From: Sipunculus nudus
Taxonomy: Eukaryota; Annelida; Sipuncula; Golfingiida; Sipunculidae
DNA: 64,000 nt
Assembly (NCBI GenBank): GCA_026874595.1
Contig: JAPPUL010000068.1
Span: 695,001 to 759,000, forward strand
Direction: 5' to 3'
Shown here: piece after piece, positions 8,795 through 16,531 of the stretch
Layout of the letters: each line of letters starts with the position of its first letter
Position numbering within the stretch: position 1 is the first letter of the stretch
Made by a program: the position numbers and the translations under genes
Notes under the pieces: generated by a model
Databases searched by the model: none
Seen by the model: the letters and a program-made list of their open reading frames with translations, nothing else
Told to the model about the DNA's origin: nothing

Positions 8795-9406
8795 ATGGAA
8801 CTATATCCAAATAGCTTATCTTTAGTAATAACTGAGTTTTCAAAATTCCCGGGGATAGGAAGAAAGACAGCAGAACGTCTTGCATTTCACCTTCTTACAA
8901 CTTCTAAAGAAGATATAAGTCTTTTGGGCAATTCAATACTTCGCTTACAAGAGAAGAGCTTATTTTGTAAAATATGTTTTAATATAAGTGAACATGATAT
9001 TTGTAATATATGTATAAATCCAAATAGATTACAAAGCATAATATGCGTAGTTGAGACATTTAGAGACGTTATAAGCATAGAAAAGACAATGGAATATAAA
9101 GGTTTGTATCATGTTCTAACAGGACACTTATCTCCGATAGATGGAATTGGTCCTGATAAACTAAAAATAAAAGAATTGCTTGCACGGATAAATAAGAATA
9201 AAGACGATATTGAAGAAGTTATACTTGCCACTAATCCAAATACTGAGGGAGATGCTACCTCTTTATATATTGCTCGACTTCTTAAACGTTATGAGAATAT
9301 AAAAGTAAGCTTTATTGCAAAAGGTCTGCCTATCGGAGCGGATATTGAATACGCCGATCCGATAACTCTACTTAAATCTATAATGAAGCGTGAGACTATA
9401 AATTAA
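8795..9406 (+). CDS. recR: Recombination mediator RecR
   Basis: 203 residues, the usual length. An N-terminal helix-hairpin-helix (FPGIGRKTAERLAFHLL) is followed by a C4 zinc finger (C58, C61, C70, C73), a Toprim domain beginning ICVVETFRDVISIE, and the conserved YHVLTGHLSPIDGIGP. With RecO and RecF it loads RecA at gaps. It lies one base downstream of ybaB and converges on the cation efflux gene with only 32 bases between the stops. Confidence 0.95.
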   Translation: MELYPNSLSLVITEFSKFPGIGRKTAERLAFHLLTTSKEDISLLGNSILRLQEKSLFCKICFNISEHDICNICINPNRLQSIICVVETFRDVISIEKTMEYKGLYHVLTGHLSPIDGIGPDKLKIKELLARINKNKDDIEEVILATNPNTEGDATSLYIARLLKRYENIKVSFIAKGLPIGADIEYADPITLLKSIMKRETIN

Positions 9407-9438
9407 TATTTAATGTTAATCTTTTATTCATCTTTTAT

Positions 9439-10623
9439 TCATTTATTAGGACTTTCATATTGCAAACTTATGTATATATTATTTATCTCAGGATCACTTT
9501 CGGCAAGCACTCCCTTAATTAAATCTATTAACACCTTCTCCTCTCGGCTAAGTAAATCCTTATTTGTCGTAAATGTCACCATTATATCAACACGCTTATT
9601 CAAATGATAATATCTTATGTCTCGTACTCCCGTTAAGGTATTTGAGTACATATTAAGCGTCTTTGACAAGATTTTTTCTATCTTACTTTGTCTTTCTAAA
9701 GCTATTTCACTCGTTTGCTCACTTGGCTCTAGGTGAATTACTACATCTAGGACCGATGATATGTTTTTTCTTATGTTTTTCTTAACACTCTCGCCTATCT
9801 GGTATGCCTCATATAATGTAAAAGTTGCCTCTACTTCAATCGTCATGTCAGTAATCAATCTACCCCCTATAGTCCGGCTCCTTATTGATTTACTGCTCTT
9901 AACTCCAATTGTATCATTTGCAATGCTTTCTAGCCTATTCCTTATCTTCTCAGGCGGTGCCGTGTCTACCATCTCTTCAAATGCTTTGTAAAATATCTCA
10001 AATGCTGCATATAATATAAAACCTGCTACAAACATAGTCGCAATCGAATCCATATACAAAAGCCCTAAATATAAGGTGCTTAGTATCCCTATTAATACCC
10101 CTATCGAGGAGATGCTGTCTGTTCTGTGATGACTTGCGTTCGATAGTAATGCAAGACTATTTAATTTATTGCCATAATATCTTGTATATCTATATAATCC
10201 CTCCTTAGCTATTATTGTCAATATCGCTATATATACCGCATATACATAATCTTCTCCAAAGCCTACACCTTCCCCTTCAAGCATATTCAAAAACTTATTT
10301 ATACCTTCATAAAATATAAAACCTCCTGCGCTTGCTATCAAAAATGCAACCACTAAACTTGCTACCGTCTCAAATTTACCATGCCCATAGGGATGTTCCT
10401 TATCTGCTGGCTTTGATGCAAGCTTTATTCCTATCAACACTATTATATCACTTATATAGTCTGTGGCTGTATGTGTTGCATCCGCTATTAATGCCCCACT
10501 CCCTACCATATAGCCTATCGTATACTGCAAAAGCATTAAAAGCAGGTTTACCAAAGTCCCTATAAGCGTTACCTCCCGCTTCTTTTTGTATATTGCTTCC
10601 TCTGTCATATCTAATTCATTCAT
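9439..10623 (-). CDS. Cation diffusion facilitator (divalent metal efflux)
   Basis: CDF family inner-membrane antiporter, 394 residues. Six predicted membrane helices carry the paired metal-site motifs HTATDYISD (helix 2 region) and HHRTDSISS (helix 5 region), both HxxxD-type as in FieF/MamM zinc or iron exporters. A cytosolic cation-efflux C-terminal domain begins near residue 215 (APPEKIRNRLESIAND). The final ~90 residues extend past the usual ~300-residue family length and resemble a second ferredoxin-like metal-sensing domain. The specific metal cannot be read from sequence. Confidence 0.9.
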   Translation of the reverse strand: MNELDMTEEAIYKKKREVTLIGTLVNLLLMLLQYTIGYMVGSGALIADATHTATDYISDIIVLIGIKLASKPADKEHPYGHGKFETVASLVVAFLIASAGGFIFYEGINKFLNMLEGEGVGFGEDYVYAVYIAILTIIAKEGLYRYTRYYGNKLNSLALLSNASHHRTDSISSIGVLIGILSTLYLGLLYMDSIATMFVAGFILYAAFEIFYKAFEEMVDTAPPEKIRNRLESIANDTIGVKSSKSIRSRTIGGRLITDMTIEVEATFTLYEAYQIGESVKKNIRKNISSVLDVVIHLEPSEQTSEIALERQSKIEKILSKTLNMYSNTLTGVRDIRYYHLNKRVDIMVTFTTNKDLLSREEKVLIDLIKGVLAESDPEINNIYISLQYESPNK

Positions 10624-10828
10624 TTGACCCGTCTTTTGACCCTTCTTGCATTAACAGTATATTTATCTTATTATCCTATAAATATACTTTGCATACTTAA
10701 CATATTAAACATTTTTTTATTTATAGCGAAATTCTTTGCAAACCCTTTACAAAATACTCCGCTTTATACTATCTTTTCTATTCATTCAACTTTCATTCAA
10801 CTTCAACTTCGGATTGACTTTTAAGGGC

Positions 10829-12319
10829 ATGAGTTTACAAAAAGATTTCTATAACCAAAATAAAGACCCCATTAGCAAATATGTTTCTAACTTAGATAAA
10901 GATATTTATTCCATCTCTGCTCTTCCTGAAGAAGTTATTGCTACTCTCTTTGCTTATGTTAGCAGAAGTCCTAAAAGCTTTAGAGAAAACTTACTTAGCG
11001 TTTCGCAGCAGAAAGCTAGAGAGTTTCATGAAAAATGGGTGCTTAATTATGGACATGCTTCCGTTGCTGAGCTTGCTGTTACTCATATCGGCATAGAAAA
11101 AGTATCAAGGCTTTTTTCTTCCTTACTAGAACGTTCAAACCCATACATCTCTCCTGTTGAATACTCCCAGCGTTATCAAAAACCTAAAAAAGGAGACTTT
11201 TATATCCCTTCTACACTAGATAACTTGTCTTTAAAGATTTATTGTGAATACCAATCCTATATCTATGATGTCTATTGCTCGCTTTTTAATAAACTTGTTA
11301 CTTTCCTTAAAGCTAAAATCAAAATTAAAAAAACTCAGTCAAGTAAAAACTACAAAAACTACATAGACAAACTTGCCTTTGAAGATGCTCGATATATCTT
11401 GCCGCTTGCTGTTTATACCAACTTAGGACTTACTACTAATGCTCGAGCTTGTGCCGATATGCTTTGTATGCTCCTCTCAAGCGAGTATCCTGAGGCCCGT
11501 GATAGAGCTTCGGAAATTAAAACTGAAGTGTTACAAACTTTGCCTACCCTGATTAAATATGTTGACTCCAAGAACTTTATCACCTCCTCTCGCAACGTTT
11601 TAAGGAACTTTGCATATAACAATATTTCTAAATCCAAAAATATTAATAAGACCTTAAATAATATCAGGGTTGAGCTCGTTGATTTCTCTTTTAAAAATAC
11701 TAAAGACCCTCAAGAATTCGCTCTTAACTCTTTAATCGCTAAATTGTCTTTCCCTTCCATCAAAAATAATCTCTCCTTTAAAGACCTTTCTACGGATATA
11801 GAAACTAAGCCTTTGGAACAGAAAATTAAGCTCTTTAACAACATTATGGCAAGCCTTGAAAACCATGATAATCCCCTCTCCCCTTTTGAGGACATTGTTT
11901 ACCACTTCGAACTCCATATGTCGGAGGCTTGTTGGCATCAGTTTTTACGCCATCGCAAAATTAATATCTCTTGGCAATACCCTTCAATAGAAAACGGTTA
12001 TATTATACCGCAAAATATTATTGAGGCTGGGATTAAGGATATATTTACTAAGGCTATTTTACATTCTAAGGACATATATAACCAAATCGCTAAACTATAC
12101 CCTCTTGAAGCTCATTACTTAGTCACTAACTCTCATATTAGACCCGTTTTGGCTTCTTTATCTCTTTGGGAAGTTTATCATCTTATTAATCTTAGATTAT
12201 CTAAAAACGCTCAGTGGGAAATCCGTAACCTTGTTAAGCTTATGGCACGAGAAATACAACATGTTCATCCTGCTTTAATTAAACCTGCTTTAGACAGAAG
12301 TTTAAACCGTAGGAACTAA
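10829..12319 (+). CDS. thyX: Tandem-domain flavin-dependent thymidylate synthase
   Basis: Makes dTMP from dUMP using FAD and methylene-folate. At about 496 residues it is twice a normal ThyX and contains two copies of the fold. The first (about 70-260) has YGHASVAEL, SPVEYSQRY and LTTNARACADMLCML, but the RHR flavin motif is degenerate. The second carries the signature QFLRHRKINISWQYPS (Arg374 onward) and ends LRLSKNAQWEIRNLVKLM. Long forms of this type are known from chlamydiae. I chose the ATG at 10829 because homology-like sequence starts there; an in-frame codon at 10736 would add 31 unremarkable residues. The coding strand is unusually pyrimidine-rich. No thyA is in the window. Confidence 0.88.
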   Translation: MSLQKDFYNQNKDPISKYVSNLDKDIYSISALPEEVIATLFAYVSRSPKSFRENLLSVSQQKAREFHEKWVLNYGHASVAELAVTHIGIEKVSRLFSSLLERSNPYISPVEYSQRYQKPKKGDFYIPSTLDNLSLKIYCEYQSYIYDVYCSLFNKLVTFLKAKIKIKKTQSSKNYKNYIDKLAFEDARYILPLAVYTNLGLTTNARACADMLCMLLSSEYPEARDRASEIKTEVLQTLPTLIKYVDSKNFITSSRNVLRNFAYNNISKSKNINKTLNNIRVELVDFSFKNTKDPQEFALNSLIAKLSFPSIKNNLSFKDLSTDIETKPLEQKIKLFNNIMASLENHDNPLSPFEDIVYHFELHMSEACWHQFLRHRKINISWQYPSIENGYIIPQNIIEAGIKDIFTKAILHSKDIYNQIAKLYPLEAHYLVTNSHIRPVLASLSLWEVYHLINLRLSKNAQWEIRNLVKLMAREIQHVHPALIKPALDRSLNRRN

Positions 12320-12364
12320 TACCATCTCTCATACAACAAAAACCAATATCCAAAACAACGTTAA

Positions 12365-13384
12365 CTATATGACGATAGCTCCCCCAAACTCCCCATGCAA
12401 GTCCTTGCCTAAAAGATCATCTATCGCTTCTTTTATATCTTTATCCCTGTAAAGCACATTATACACTTCTTCTATTATCGGCACCTTAACTTTTAAGCTT
12501 CTGGATAGCATATACGCTGATAACGTTGTCTCAACACCCTCAGCTACCTCTACTATCTCATCAAGTACATCATTAAGGCTTTTACCTTTGGCAAGCTCCC
12601 TGCCTACCCTCCTATTACGACTTAAATCTCCTGTGCAGGTTAATACTAAATCTCCAACCCCTGCAAGCCCTATAAATGTTCCTAAATTTGCACCCTTACG
12701 TACCCCAATACGACTTATCTCCGTAAGCCCCCCTGTTACAACCCCGGCTAAGGCGTTCTTTCCCAACGAAAGACCATCTACTATCCCCGCTGCTATCGCT
12801 ATTATATTCTTTAACGCTCCACATAATTCTATCCCTATTACATCTCGACTCATATACAATTTGAAATACGAAACCTCAAATAGCTTCATTACCCTTTTAC
12901 TTAACTCTCGTGAATGAGACGCTATTACTGCTGTTGTTATCTTCTCTTCTGCAAGCTCTCTGGCAAATGTTGGCCCTGATATGTAGACTAATCGGTGATG
13001 GAGTCTTGAGGGTAGTATATCTTCTAGTAACTCGGATATCGTAAGTAGGCTTTTTGCCTCTATTCCTTTTGACCCGTTTATTATTATCGTTTCTTCATCT
13101 ATTAGATGCGATATCTTCCCTATTACCTCTCTTATAAATTGTGTCGGTATTACATTTAGTATATATTTACCATAAGATGCAACCTCTTCTAACGATAATG
13201 TCGCTCGGACATTAGCGCTAAACCTAAGTTCACTTAAGTATTTTGGATTCCTTCCTTCTTTATTTATACTATCACGTGTCTTTTTGTCACGAGTCCAAAG
13301 CAGTATCTCATAGCCTTTCTTATCTAGCAAATACGTTAAGGCCATTGAATAACTACCTGCCCCGAGTATCGATACCTTCGCCAT
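12365..13384 (-). CDS. gpsA: Glycerol-3-phosphate dehydrogenase [NAD(P)+]
   Basis: Supplies glycerol-3-phosphate for phospholipid synthesis. 339 residues, with an N-terminal Rossmann fold followed by SGPTFARELAEE (about 137-148) and GLAGVGDLVLTCTGDLSRNRRVG (typical substrate/NAD region). The dinucleotide loop reads GAGSYSMA at residues 8-15, where most homologues have GAGSWGTA, so the third glycine is a serine. It lies downstream of queD-queE on the same strand with 84 bases between, and may share their transcript. A ribosome site (aaggaagaaaagg) precedes the ATG. Confidence 0.93.
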   Translation of the reverse strand: MAKVSILGAGSYSMALTYLLDKKGYEILLWTRDKKTRDSINKEGRNPKYLSELRFSANVRATLSLEEVASYGKYILNVIPTQFIREVIGKISHLIDEETIIINGSKGIEAKSLLTISELLEDILPSRLHHRLVYISGPTFARELAEEKITTAVIASHSRELSKRVMKLFEVSYFKLYMSRDVIGIELCGALKNIIAIAAGIVDGLSLGKNALAGVVTGGLTEISRIGVRKGANLGTFIGLAGVGDLVLTCTGDLSRNRRVGRELAKGKSLNDVLDEIVEVAEGVETTLSAYMLSRSLKVKVPIIEEVYNVLYRDKDIKEAIDDLLGKDLHGEFGGAIVI

Positions 13385-13468
13385 CCTTTTCTTCCTTTAA
13401 TCCTTTCTTTACTTCTATATTATTTATGTTCTGATTTATTTTAAACTTATTTAGTCTATTAGCGCATC

Positions 13469-14038
13469 TTAAGGAATCTTTAATGCCTTGTGCAGTTGTA
13501 CTGACAAGTGCCATTTCGGATTCCTCTCTACTGCTTTTATACATTCTCTTAGCGATTTATTATTTATCTCTTTTGGGTCATTTATTGGTTGTAGATAATA
13601 ATGTTTAAAGCCATCTCGCTCATATCTTTCTAAATCTTGCCCTTTGTACAGTACCTTTATTTCATCTCCTTCTATATATTCTTCTGTCTTCGGCGATACC
13701 GTTATCCAGTCAGGGCTACACCTTAAATCTCGTGTCCCGTTTGTTTCTACGCTTACATAATACCCGAGCTCTTGCAATCCCTCTACCACGTACGGTAAAT
13801 TCTCCTGTATCCCAGGCTCCCCTCCTGTCAATACTACAAATTTACAGGGCTTATATTTTCTTAGCTCTTTAAATAAATTCTGCTCTTCGTACTCTTTATA
13901 TGTTATCTCTTCTGCCTCATCACAAAATGTACAGCTTAAATTACATCCGTAAAACCTTACGAATATTGCACTGCGTCCACTATGATATCCCTCCCCTTGT
14001 ATACTCCTAAATATCTCAACTATCTTATAACTTCGCAT
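13469..14038 (-). CDS. queE: 7-carboxy-7-deazaguanine synthase (radical SAM)
   Basis: Second radical step in queuosine precursor synthesis: converts carboxytetrahydropterin to CDG. 189 residues. IFRSIQGEGYHSGR opens the protein, the iron-sulphur motif is C32-x3-C36-x2-C39 (GCNLSCTFCD), and the SAM-binding VLTGGEPGIQ follows. The start overlaps the end of queD by 14 bases, showing translational coupling. The QueE family varies in its Cys spacing; here it is the classical CxxxCxxC. Confidence 0.93.
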   Translation of the reverse strand: MRSYKIVEIFRSIQGEGYHSGRSAIFVRFYGCNLSCTFCDEAEEITYKEYEEQNLFKELRKYKPCKFVVLTGGEPGIQENLPYVVEGLQELGYYVSVETNGTRDLRCSPDWITVSPKTEEYIEGDEIKVLYKGQDLERYERDGFKHYYLQPINDPKEINNKSLRECIKAVERNPKWHLSVQLHKALKIP

Positions 14039-14378
14039 ATTCTACTGCACTCCCCTCTGTCTCCCACAATACCAGCTTCCTAAGTCCCTTATATCTTCTC
14101 TTGATCCCTTCATAGAGTAGCTTCGCTAGGTTCTCTGCTGTCGGATAATATAAATCTAAATCTTCATTCAAATATGTATGATCCGGTAAGTATTCCTTCA
14201 AAAAATCCTTTATCTCTCCAAAATCTATACTAATACCATTCTTTCCCACCTCCTCTACCCGTATGTAGACCTCTATATGCCAGGTGTGCCCATGTAAATG
14301 ACTACATTTTCCCTCGTAATCGTTTAATTTATGTGCTGCGTCAAATTTATGTCTTACTCTAAGATCCATTACTTCCAT
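14025..14378 (-). CDS. queD: 6-carboxytetrahydropterin synthase
   Basis: First committed enzyme of the 7-deazaguanine (queuosine) path after GTP cyclohydrolase; about 117 residues as usual. Zinc ligands His16 (FDAAHKL), His29 and His31 (HLHGHTW), with catalytic Cys25 just upstream in GKCSHLHG. Conserved C-terminal PTAENLAKLLYEGI and WETEGSAVEY. Two ATGs lie close together at the start (residues 1 and 4). No preQ1 riboswitch-like element is apparent upstream. queC and queF are not in the window. Confidence 0.94.
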   Translation of the reverse strand: MEVMDLRVRHKFDAAHKLNDYEGKCSHLHGHTWHIEVYIRVEEVGKNGISIDFGEIKDFLKEYLPDHTYLNEDLDLYYPTAENLAKLLYEGIKRRYKGLRKLVLWETEGSAVEYAKL

Positions 14379-14460
14379 CCTTTCTCTTTCTTACTTCTCC
14401 TTCTTTCTTTTCTTAGCTTATTAGCAAGGCTTCTTTACAAGATGTTTCTTTCCTTTCTCT

Positions 14461-14500
14461 GCATCCCCTAGCCTGCATCCCCTAGCCTGCATCCCCTACT
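14461..14500. repeat. 14-bp tandem repeat at the end of msrA
   Basis: Nearly three copies of gcatcccctagcct, running into the msrA stop codon (14496-14498). It lies in the gap between msrA and queD. Confidence 0.8.
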
Positions 14501-15389
14501 GCATCTCATGTTCTTTCTTCAAGAGCTCTTTAAAGCGTTTCTTGAATTTCCGAAGCTTCGGGCCTATCACTATAAAACAATAGGGATTGCTTGTTGCATT
14601 GTCCCTATAATAATTTTGATGGTACTCTTCTGCCTTATAGAACTTCTTTAGTTTTGTTATCTGTGTTACTATCTTCTTATCGCCCCATATCGCCTCTTGT
14701 GCCGCATTACGAGACTGCTCTGCTAAAGCTTGTTCTTTTTCCGTCTTATAAAGTATTATCGACCGATACTGCGGACCTACGTCGTTTCCTTGACGGTTTA
14801 ATGTCGTTGGATCGTGCGTCTCCCAAAATACCTCCAGCAACTTCTCATAGCCCACTTTCTCCTCATTATACAATACCTCCACCACCTCTGCATGATTTCC
14901 ATCCCCGCGTATTACCATCTCATAAGTCGGAAATTCAACTGTCCCTCCCGCATAGCCTGAGGATACCTCCAAAACTCCCTCTACCCTCTCGTATATTGCT
15001 TCGGTACACCAAAAACAGCCTGTCCCAAAATATGCCCTTGCATATTTATCATTTATAGCTTGTTCTTCCATTATATTTTCTCTGTCTTTTTTTCCTTCCC
15101 TGTTTCCTTCCCTGTTTCCTTCCCTGTTGCCTTCCGCTTTTACTCCGCTTTTCGCTACCAGTACTCTATCTTTATATCTTTTGCCTCTTAGCTTGCCTCT
15201 TACATCACCTTCCTCAGCTGCATAACCAGCTGCATAACCAACTCCATCACCCCAATTCATTAGATGTAATAGCATTAGAAATATACTGACTATCCATAAA
15301 ATCCCATATATTATTTTTCTAAATTTAATGCCTTTTCTTCCCATTTGCATTCTCCTCTTTGTTATAATAAGCTCTTCTATAATCCTCAT
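14496..15389 (-). CDS. msrA: Peptide methionine sulfoxide reductase MsrA with membrane anchor
   Basis: Reduces methionine-S-sulfoxide. The catalytic domain starts near residue 115: ARAYFGTGCFWCTEAIY with nucleophile Cys125, then SGYAGGTVEFPTYE, GDGNHAEVVEV and HDPTTLNRQGNDVGPQYRS. Before it comes an N-terminal extension of ~110 residues with one hydrophobic segment (about 23-44, KIIYGILWIVSIFLMLLHLM). A charged linker with four EGNR repeats follows (bases about 15091-15140). The extension implies an inner-membrane-anchored, periplasm-facing enzyme repairing envelope proteins. The true start may be Met14 or Met16. No MsrB domain is fused. Confidence 0.9.
   Translation of the reverse strand: MRIIEELIITKRRMQMGRKGIKFRKIIYGILWIVSIFLMLLHLMNWGDGVGYAAGYAAEEGDVRGKLRGKRYKDRVLVAKSGVKAEGNREGNREGNREGKKDRENIMEEQAINDKYARAYFGTGCFWCTEAIYERVEGVLEVSSGYAGGTVEFPTYEMVIRGDGNHAEVVEVLYNEEKVGYEKLLEVFWETHDPTTLNRQGNDVGPQYRSIILYKTEKEQALAEQSRNAAQEAIWGDKKIVTQITKLKKFYKAEEYHQNYYRDNATSNPYCFIVIGPKLRKFKKRFKELLKKEHEMQ
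15091..15126. repeat. 12-bp tandem repeat in the MsrA linker
   Basis: Three exact copies of tttccttccctg (plus a degenerate fourth), encoding Glu-Gly-Asn-Arg units on the minus strand. In-frame expansion or contraction would leave the enzyme intact. Confidence 0.85.
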
Positions 15390-15468
15390 ATTATAACCCG
15401 TCCTTTCCCTCTTTAACTTAAATATCTAAACTTACCACCCCCAAATATTAAATATTTAAAGCTTTTGC

Positions 15469-16143
15469 CTAATATTCATCCTCTACCTTTCCTCGCATAT
15501 ATTTTTGCTTGTTTTCTCCTATTATTCCGTCTAGATACGCATAATAATCAAATATATCTATAAGCACATCCTCCTTCTCCTTCACTTTCTTCAATAGCAC
15601 CATATAGGTTAACTTTGAACCCGCTCGGCCCTCATGTAGCAAATATATATACCCATCCCCTCCTATCTCCTCCCCCCTTACCTCCTTAAGAGGATCGCTA
15701 TATTCTTTTACTTTAGATATATATCCTTTAAGCCCCCTACCCTCCAATATCTTAACTAAATCTTCTGCTCTTGCCTCCAGAATGCTCTCTATTAATATTA
15801 TGTCTTTACTCTTAGTATATTCTTCCCGCTTCTTTAAAAGCTCCTCTTCTGCTTTTTGCTTTAACTCAAAACGTCGCAATATCTCATCATCCCCTAATAC
15901 CGGAACTAGTAAAGTATATAATTCATCACACTCAAATACTTTCTCTTCTAGCCCAAGCGTTAATATACAGCCCCCCTTCCCATGCGGTATCTGCTTATAC
16001 TCTCCTTTACCGTCCATCTTATTCCTTATTAGCAAATGAAACGATGGTGTGCCCGTATGTTTTAACATCTGTTTTTCATCTTCTCTTAACAAAAACTCAT
16101 AATAATCTAATATCTTTACTATTAATTCCCTTTTCAATAACAT
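15469..16143 (-). CDS. Hypothetical protein, 224 residues
   Basis: I do not recognise this protein. It is soluble, without signal peptide or membrane helices, and rich in Glu, Lys and Leu. The middle (about 85-125) is strongly helical and charged and may form a coiled coil. The flanks look alpha/beta (GGCILTLGLEEKVFECDELY; GDGYIYLLHEGRAGSKLTYMVLLKKVK), and the C-terminal strand pattern resembles a small sensor fold, but that is a guess. A GAGG ribosome site precedes the ATG. Its upstream region is the repeat tract at 16170-16263, shared with the divergent cobA-hemD gene, which could make its expression variable. Confidence 0.65.
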   Translation of the reverse strand: MLLKRELIVKILDYYEFLLREDEKQMLKHTGTPSFHLLIRNKMDGKGEYKQIPHGKGGCILTLGLEEKVFECDELYTLLVPVLGDDEILRRFELKQKAEEELLKKREEYTKSKDIILIESILEARAEDLVKILEGRGLKGYISKVKEYSDPLKEVRGEEIGGDGYIYLLHEGRAGSKLTYMVLLKKVKEKEDVLIDIFDYYAYLDGIIGENKQKYMRGKVEDEY

Positions 16144-16169
16144 TTATTACCTCATCCGCTTTTTAAGCT

Positions 16170-16211
16170 TTTTATCTTTTATCTTTTATCTTTTATCTTT
16201 TATCTTTTATC
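16170..16211. repeat. Heptamer tandem repeat (ttttatc)6
   Basis: Six exact copies of ttttatc, just upstream of the start of the minus-strand hypothetical gene; typical of slippage-prone simple repeats. Confidence 0.95.
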
Positions 16212-16216
16212 TTACT

Positions 16217-16263
16217 CCCCCCCCTTTACTCCCCCCCTTTACTCCCCCCCTTTACTCCCCCCC
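16217..16263. repeat. Four C7-8 runs spaced by tttact (G-quadruplex-capable)
   Basis: Runs of 8, 7, 7 and 7 C are separated by identical 6-base spacers tttact. On the minus strand this is four G7-8 runs with loops of six, meeting the standard intramolecular G-quadruplex pattern. It is exceptional in a genome this poor in G+C. Confidence 0.9.
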
Positions 16264-16531
16264 TTTGCCCTTCCTTTGCTCTTAAACTACTTCCTCTTTA
16301 CTAATATTAGTACTTTATAGCAATAAATCAACAACTTTGACTATACCTTTTATCTTTTAAATTTACTATTTTTACCAAGCTTAGTTATTCTTATAGATTA
16401 ACTAGTTTATTTGTTCTCCCTCGCTTTCCCCCCATTTTTTACCCGTTACCATACCTTTACTTTTAATATCTGGCTTTGTTTTGGTTTATTTTTATTTATT
16501 TAGTAACTTATCTTTTTTATAGGCTTATACT

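Larger units (their letters stand above)
16144..16531. other. Divergent intergenic region with two repeat tracts
   Basis: 388 bases between the minus-strand hypothetical gene and plus-strand cobA-hemD. It holds a heptamer tract and a C-tract array (listed separately) and is otherwise T/C-rich with no ORF I can support. Promoters for both genes must lie here, so copy-number changes in the repeats could alter spacing. Confidence 0.6.

Noticed and set aside
10736-10828. Longer N-terminus for ThyX
   Set aside because: Adds 31 residues of AT-rich hydrophobic sequence without family similarity; the ATG at 10829 is preferred although its ribosome site is close.
14379-14495. preQ1 riboswitch before queD
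   Set aside because: No C-rich loop/A-rich tail arrangement found on the minus strand, only pyrimidine runs and a simple repeat.
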